This document shows, piece by piece, positions 57,698 to 64,000 of a stretch of DNA of 64,000 nt; position 1 is the first letter of the stretch; each line of letters begins with the position of its first letter. The DNA lies in the NCBI GenBank assembly GCA_023512835.1, contig CM042087.1, positions 7,852,550 through 7,916,549 of the forward strand, written 5' to 3'. The notes below the pieces were generated by a model. The model made no database searches. It was not told the origin of the DNA and saw only the letters and a list, made by a program, of their open reading frames with translations. Source of the stretch: Taxillus chinensis. Lineage: Eukaryota > Streptophyta > Magnoliopsida > Santalales > Loranthaceae. The translations under genes and the position numbers were made by a program.

Positions 57698-57950
57698 GTA
57701 GATCACATTGATCGAACCACGTATATTTTGTGTCTTTGTTTTTCTTTCCCATACATGCTTGCTTGTGACTGATTTTGCATGAGACGCTAATACATCACCC
57801 AAACGAAGACTGCATCAGTGAAAGAACTCTCCTAAGTATCCTACTCATAAAACTTAAGGAAAGTTTTATAGTATACAGATTCACCCCCCTCTCTGTATAC
57901 AAACCCTTATTTAAAGATAACTGTGCTTGGAACCTGGGAATATCACAAAG
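57698..57950 (+). mobile_element. 3' part of a copia LTR (fragment)
   Basis: 'gaaccacgta...ttgtgtcttt' followed by a hairpin with arms GTATACAG (57871-57878) and CTGTATAC (57893-57900) around 'attcacccccct' is typical of the U5 end of plant copia LTRs. The A2 LTR cuts it on the left. The right boundary with the A3 LTR is uncertain. Confidence 0.6.
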
Positions 57951-58797
57951 TTTACCCCATAATCATATACATCATAACAGAAGTTTCATACAAATTCATG
58001 TTTACAATACCAGAGAATAAGAAGAGAGATAAGAGATGATCAATGGCTTTAGCCCGCTCCTTTGCTGAACCCTAGCTTCTGCCACTCAGAATCGATCTTC
58101 TCCACCATCAGCGCCTCCAAAAATGATCACCCTAATCTCCAAAGAATGGATGTTACTCTTCTAGAATTCTGATCCCTGTTGTGCACCTCTCCTCTCTATT
58201 TATAGGGCTGCATGGCTTACATAAGGTGTGCCCTAGTTGACAGCTGCTGTCGCTACCAAAACGACATAGTTTTGGTAAGTGACCACTTTTTTCATTCCAA
58301 GCTCAATAAAACTCAATCCATATCGCATTTGAACCAGGTCTTTTAAGTAAAAATGATCAGGACAACAAAACGAAGCCTCCAGAGCAAAAATACACCTGCC
58401 CGCGACAATGCACGCGACAAAGCCATTGTCGCGGGCACCTCCAATTCAGCTCAAATTTGCTCCATAGCTTCCTAGTAGCATGTAGAAGGCTTCCATGAAC
58501 TTTGATACATGCCCGTGACAATGACCATTGTCGCGGGCAACCTAAATTTGCTTCCTTTTGAGTCCATCTTCTTCTCACAGCTTCTTCTTGAGTGTATAAA
58601 GTGATCTAGCAAATGTGTGTGAGAAAAATCTCCCCCAAAACCTATCAAAATCACTGAAAAAGGTACCACTATACACAAAATAGTGTCTTCCTAAGGGTTA
58701 GAGCAAATGTATGCAAATTACCATGTAAATAAGCCTTAAACATACTCTAAAACACCCTAAACATGGCCTAGAATAACGGCATAAATGCACGTTATCA
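57951..58797 (-). repeat. A3 3' LTR (outer boundary uncertain)
   Basis: The inner end GCACGTTATCA at 58787-58797 matches A1. It contains TATA box 58196-58205, a palindrome with arms TACCAAAAC (58254-58262) and GTTTTGGTA (58269-58277), and inverted words TGCCCGCGACAATG (58397-58410) / CATTGTCGCGGGCA (58424-58437), and again 58510-58539. Confidence 0.78.
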
Positions 58798-60257
58798 AAT
58801 ACACCACACGTGAACCTTTGCTTGTCCTCAAGCAAAAAGAAACAAACACACAATCAAACTGGAAGATAGCAAAATAGCAAACAAGAGAGGCATGGTTTCC
58901 TAAGGCATCCAACTCTACCATGATGAAATAGACATTCTAGCAGCCATGATGAATCATAAATTAATCTAAACATTTCCATACTACCAAGTCCAACAACCAT
59001 GTATTATCATCACTGAAAATTCAGATAGAAGCAAACATGCAATGTTAAAACAAAACTTAGCTTCCCTTGAAATCCTCACCATGGACAATAGGTGCCTCAC
59101 TCAGATGTAACTTTTCTTTCCTCTCCTTCTCGAGCCCTGATTTCAATAACTACCAACTAACAAAGATGTTTACTCTTACACTCACCACTAGCTATTGATT
59201 AAGTTCTTGCCAAATAAACATGAGAGGTCCCCATTGTGCTCATCAAAGAAAACACACCCTCTATTCTACTTTATTGTGAAACGCGCACACTAGTCTAACT
59301 CAATAAACTCACACTCTACTCTAATATACTCACCATTGAGCCTAAGAGTGAAGCTCAACTCTCTAAACAAACACAAAAATAGAAATTTCAACCAATGTGG
59401 CTGCAAAACAGCACAATCACGCACATAAACATCTAGCCATTGTGATTTTTATTCTGAATGTTTTTAGCACACTTCTTTTAAATAATAACCTTACAAGGTT
59501 GCATTTTATGCTCTCCCTTGATGGATTATTCACTCTCTTTTTTTATGCTCACCCTTGCATGACACATCAAGAGATGAATCTGCCTTTTAACATCAATAGG
59601 GTTGGCTTTGTTTGTTTTTGTTTTTGTGTTTTTTTTTCCTTTGCTTAAACAAGAACATACTGAACCTCTGGCTTTACAATCACCAGACCACAAAGTACAA
59701 ACACACTAGCATCACACACCAAACACTAAGCTACTAATAGGTAATTCTCATGCTTATTCGACTCCAACCATTAAATAGTTAGTATTGAATGACAGGAGCA
59801 AAATCATTAACCCAATAACCCATGAAATGCACTCAAGGGCAAGATGGAGAATGGTGCTCTCAAAATTGTTTGTATATATTCTGCACTCAACTTCAAGGTT
59901 TACTAAGTTCATCCTAACATGTCATGCTCAGCTTATTATTCAAACTTCAGCTCTAAAAACATGATGATATCATGCAAGAAGTAAAGACATGCTCAAATCA
60001 ACTTATAACACACCTTAAAGTGGGCAAAAACTATAAACCAAAGTTGCATACTATTGTAACCATGCCTGCTCACATGCAAACCACACATTCATACCATGCA
60101 AACAAGCAAACACAACAACTAATCAACCACTCAAAGTAAAACAAAACAAAACAATCACACAATAAAGATAACAAAATAAAAGGTTCAAGTAACCCCCCAC
60201 ACCACACTTAAAAATATGCTATGTCCTCAGAGCATGGTATAAGGGGAAAGAACACAC
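58798..60257 (-). other. A3 3' UTR with polypurine tract
   Basis: Non-coding, AT-rich, laid out as in A1. The PPT-like purine stretch lies next to the LTR (CACGTGTGGTGTATT on the element strand). Confidence 0.7.
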
Positions 60258-61344
60258 TCACCTTTGAGTGGGAAGGCTGTAGTAAAAGATAACATGGGCC
60301 ACCATTCTCCTAAGGCGTGCTACAAAGTCAGCAAATGTTTCTCCAGTGAGTGCCCAAGCATCCTTTCGCTGTAATAGAGCTATCAAATAATAGCATACAA
60401 AATCCCACAACTGAACTGATCAGGTTGCTGGGGAAGCTCTATTTCATTGAAGTGCACAAGAGGCCTTTCCATGTGCACACTATGCCTTGAGGGTAGTGGA
60501 TGTATCCTTAAATTGCTCGGCGAGCCTTTCCATGTGCACACTATGCCTGGAGCAATGTGGGTACTATCTCCCCATTTTCCTCTAAAACTAACTAGAGCCC
60601 CCTCCGGTTGAATGACTCACAACCTCAAGTTATCTGGGAAGACGGTATGTGCTACTGGTTCACACAAATGTGCATATTGATATTGAAGTAACATGCTCAA
60701 CATTCTACCATATAAACACTTATACATATCCCTTTTCCAAAGTTGGTATATTCTAGCTGCCCAATCAATATTCAGTTGATGCTCAATGCAATACATGAAT
60801 TCTAAATGAGATTTGGGTATTGAGTCAACCCCACTAGTTTGCAGCAACAGGCACTTCCCTACCAAATGAGCAAGGCATCTGAATTTCCCTAAAAACCCAT
60901 TTTTAGTGAACTGCTTACGCCTTCCTAACTCCTTATTGACATTAAAAGCTCTTCCATAAGCTTTTAAGCTTAAATCAGGGATTTCTTGTGTAGGGTATGG
61001 GAGATCAAAACAGTCTCTAAGCATGGCAGGTGAGATGGAAATTAAAACACCTTGAACTTCTCCAATAATTTCATCATCCTCATCATTCACATAAACAGAG
61101 TTATAAAATTCATGCATGGCAGGGTTAAAGAGATCACTGCGGGCAGATACTAACCGCTTTAACCCAAGGGCTTGCAGCTTCATCCTCACTTCTGCTACCC
61201 AATCAAAGGTAGAGGACTCCAGAACCTCCCAATCAAGCACGTTGCCAACAAATATGTCCTCTGGTTCTTTCAGCTCTGATGGTGAAGATGTGGCAGAGGC
61301 TTCTGGCTACCTACTTCTTGGCGGGCTTTCCTGGTGCGCACCAT
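60258..61344 (-). pseudogene. A3 env-like/Ulp1 ORF with internal deletion
   Basis: The ATG at 61344 starts MVRTRKARQE, like A1, but a frameshift within 25 codons separates it from the 207-codon N-domain frame (61240-60617: HEFYNSVYV ... GVLISISPAMLRDCFDLP). The DNA at 60258-60465 encodes the Ulp1 end (DQFSCGI region and AHVIFYYSLPTQR). The central part (coiled coil and first half of the protease) is missing, and a ~26-bp piece is duplicated at the break (around 60463-60490 and 60524-60550). Confidence 0.82.
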
Positions 61345-62248
61345 AACTGCAACTCTGAGGAATCTTTGCTTGCACTCATGAAGAGAAAAAAGAAGGCAAG
61401 TTGTGACTCTGAAGGATTAGCCTCCTCCCTTTATATAGTGCAACACCAGCAACATAAAATGACAAATCTGACCCCAAATTAGGGCTCCACTAATGTACGG
61501 GCACAACAAAGAATACTCTAAAAGATGCCAGCTAGTTTCCACCAAACAATTGAGCACTAAAAGACAAAAGAAAAGGCTGCACGTTACAATTGATTCTCGC
61601 GGGCAAGGTTCAGAAGGCTCTAGAGGATGCCCGCTTGCTCCCTTGCAAAATTTCAGCATGAAAAGACTAATATACCATCTCGCATGCAACAAAAGCTTCT
61701 CGCGGGCAAAGCCATTTTCATCCAACTTTTTCCAACAGGTCACGGATGAACAAGTAGAGGAATAATATAATCGCACGCGAGAATGTTGATGTCACGGGCA
61801 GGCTTTTTCAACCCTAAATTAAGTCCGAAAAGGCTGAAATTTGACAGGCTGGTAGCTCATCCCCCAAGGAGCAAAACGTGTCACTTTCTTGGCCAAATAT
61901 CCCACCTTAAAATCCATAGGTTAATTTCCTTGCTTTGGCAACAAAACTCAGTGGGTCCCTCAAATTTAGCACAATGGGCCTTTGACTTGGGCCTTACAAA
62001 GATTGTCTAAACTCCACATTCAAAAGCCCAAGTGAAGCCAATGAAAATAATCACGTAAAAGCCCTTGTTCTATTTCTGCAAAAGAAAAATTAAAAAACAA
62101 ACAAACACCTGCAAAAGAAAGGTTAGAACAAATAATCAAAATATAACACTGAAAACAAATAAAATTAAAAGGTAAAACTGAAGGATACACCATGGGTTGC
62201 CTCCCATGAAGCGCTTAGTTAAGGTCATTAGCTTGACCGTCCCTTCTG
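61345..62248 (-). promoter_or_regulatory. A3 pol-env spacer: TATA box and repeated-word cluster
   Basis: TATA box CTATATAAAGG (61428-61438) lies 84 bp before the ORF. Upstream, 61578-61802 carries TCTCGCGGGCA, GCCCGC and related words (61578-61606, 61627-61637, 61679-61710, 61771-61802). These match the A3 LTR words, not those of A1. Confidence 0.6.
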
Positions 62249-63741
62249 TCAAACGGTACATAGAGTGAACAGATCAACTTCCTTGATCTCCTTGGGTGAG
62301 AAATATGGCTTTATCCACTGCCCATTAACCTTAAAGATATGCCCAGAAGTTGACTATAGTTCCACACTACCATAGGGAAACACTTTGGTCACGGTGAAAG
62401 GTCCCATCCATTTCGATCTTAGCTTTCTAAGAAATAGCTTAAGTCGCTAATTAAACAGAAGCACCTGTTGGCCAGGTTGAACCAAAGAAGGATCAATCTT
62501 CCTATCATGTACAGCTTTAGTCCGCTCCTTGTAAAGTCAGGCATTTTCATAGGCATGAAAGCGGAACTCCTCTAGTTCATTCAGTTGGTATAACCGAAAT
62601 TCCTTAGTAACATTGGGATCCAAGTTCAGCTTTTGTACAGCCCAGAATGCCATGTGCTCAAGCTCCACCGTGGATGATAAGCCTTTCCATGTAACAAGCG
62701 GTATAGGGACATCTCAATAGGTGTTTTGAAAGCGATCTGATAATCCCATAGAGCCTCATCCAATTTCCGAGACCATACCTTTCGGTTGCCTCCCACTTGT
62801 CTTCTCCAGTGTCTGTTTGATTTCTCAATTCGAGACTTCGACTTGGCCATTCGCTTGAGGATGATAGGCTAATGTCCGCCTATCCTGTACCCCATACTCT
62901 TTCGGTAGCCTCTCGAGTTGTTTATTGCGAAGTGACTGCCTTCATCACTAATGATAGCTTGAGGTGTACCGAATCGACTAAAGATATTTCGACGAAGGAA
63001 TTTGGTAACCACCTGAGCATCATTCTTTCTTGTGGGGATTGCCTCAACCCACTTGGATAGATAGTCTACTGCCAATAAAATGTAAGAGAAGCCATCTGAC
63101 GGTGGAGAAGGCCCCATGAAATCTACTCCCTAAATATCAAAGAGCTCAACTGGAAGAATTCCAGTTTGGGGGCATTTCTTGCTTCCGTGTAATTCCTCCT
63201 GTTTGCTGACACTGATCACAAGACTTAATATACACATAAGTGTCTCTCGAACATAGTGGGCCGGTAAAATCCACTCTGTAGGATCTTTGCAATTGTTCTC
63301 TGTACACCAAAGTGGCCAGGCATAGTCCGATGAATGATAATGCTTCAAAATATCGTCCACTTCCTCCTCTGGCACACATCTCCGCATCATCCGATCAGCA
63401 CATCGCCTGAACGGATATGGGTCGTCCCAGATGTATTTGTGCACATCAGCTAGAAACTTCTTCTTTTGCTGATGAGTAAACTCAATAGCTATATATGAGC
63501 AAGCGTGGTAGTTCACTATATCGGCAAACCATGGCATCTCGAGCTTCGTTGAATATAATTGCTCATCGGGGAAGGTATCTGCGGTTGTTACTTCATTTGT
63601 CTTTCCTTTTCGACTCCACCCTTGAAAGATGATCTCGCCACAGTGTTAGAAGTTCCTTTCAAATCCTTAATCTCCAAGTCAAAATTCCTGGAGAAGCGAG
63701 AACCCATCTAATCAATCTGGGTTTAGTGTCCTTCTGTTGAA
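62249..63741 (-). pseudogene. A3 integrase and end of RNase H
   Basis: Fragments in shifting frames: MPWFADIVNYHAC, zinc-site pieces (C-Q-Q-C in KSCDQCQQTGG), core D in IISDEGSHF, and the C-terminal [16 protein letters not shown] ... NGQWIKPYF near 62300-62420. Interrupted by LTR E at 63742. Confidence 0.83.
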
Positions 63742-64000
63742 TGTCACGCCCCGGATTTCCAACCCGAGGAAACCGGTACGTGACTCCCCTTTTACCCACA
63801 CGGAGGGCAAAGGGGTAGGATACAAATCAAGAATTTAACATTTTAAACATCCACAACATTCAAGAAAGTAATATTCATTAAAAGCAATCCAAACCAGTTT
63901 ATTACAACAAAATCCTTTCCCCACCTGGGGTTACATCAATTCCCATAATAAAAATAACATAAACAAATTAAATAAATAAGGTCTTCCACCTTGGGGTCCC
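63742..64000 (-). mobile_element. Tekay LTR E (end, runs off the window)
   Basis: TGTCACGCCCCGGA is the reverse complement of the Tekay LTR 3' end. It shares 'taaaagggg' with C1/C2 rather than 'tacaagggg' of B2/D. The five bases before it, TTGAA, are the candidate target site; the other end is outside the window. Confidence 0.92.

Larger units (their letters stand above)
57951..63741 (-). mobile_element. Athila-type element A3 (partial, divergent)
   Basis: On the - strand: end of RNase H and integrase (63741-62249), a spacer with promoter-like signals, an env-like/Ulp1 ORF with a deleted middle (61344-60258), 3' UTR, PPT and 3' LTR (58797 to about 57951). gag, protease and RT lie beyond the Tekay insertion at 63742. 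The proteins are clearly related to but distinct from A1 (LTR words differ, ORF about half identical by eye). Confidence 0.83.

Overview
This is nuclear DNA from a flowering plant, probably a eudicot. One spliced host gene sits at the left edge, and about 61 kb of nested LTR retrotransposons follow it. Introns, a tRNA-Asp primer site typical of Athila-type elements, tRNA-iMet primer sites of Tekay chromoviruses, and the absence of any bacterial-style gene layout support this. The species cannot be named from the sequence.

Layout. Bases 181-2258 (+) hold a four-exon gene for a 266-residue multipass membrane protein that looks like the YdjM/DUF457 family. A (TA)n tract, a divergent Tekay-like LTR end and a 500-N assembly gap follow. 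Bases 3723-14346 are a badly decayed Ty1/copia element on the - strand (SIRE/Maximus-like gag, PR-INT, RT-RNH order, 5' LTR cut short). Bases 14347-27541 are an Athila-type Ty3/gypsy element on the - strand (A1). Its gag-pol is broken, but downstream of pol it keeps an uninterrupted 788-codon ORF joining a plant-transposon/env-like region to a Ulp1-type cysteine protease. From 27542 to 54720 three Tekay-type chromovirus elements lie on the + strand: B (27614-36818), C (37045-46144) and D (46494-54720). C and D sit inside a second Athila-type element (A2), whose pieces lie at 36819-37044, 46145-46493 and 54721-57697, and both have clean 5-bp target duplications. D is a non-autonomous derivative with closely similar LTRs but almost no coding sequence. 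A copia LTR fragment (57698 to about 57950) leads into a third, divergent Athila-type element (A3, about 57950-63741, - strand). A3 is interrupted at 63742 by another Tekay LTR on the - strand that runs off the window.

How the parts relate. The most interesting structure is regulatory. In A1 and in A3 a family-specific repeated word occurs as inverted pairs in the LTR U3 upstream of the LTR TATA box, and again in a cluster upstream of a second TATA box that immediately precedes the Ulp1-fused ORF. The word differs between the families (built on GCACGTGAATTG in A1, on GCCCGCGACAATG in A3), yet the arrangement is the same. A 6-bp-spaced palindrome near the LTR TATA box also keeps its symmetry through a compensatory change. 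The Tekay LTRs carry a copy of the A1-type U3 that begins exactly at the Athila LTR terminus, so a promoter module appears to have moved between retrotransposon lineages. All annotations come from reading the sequence; no database search was run.
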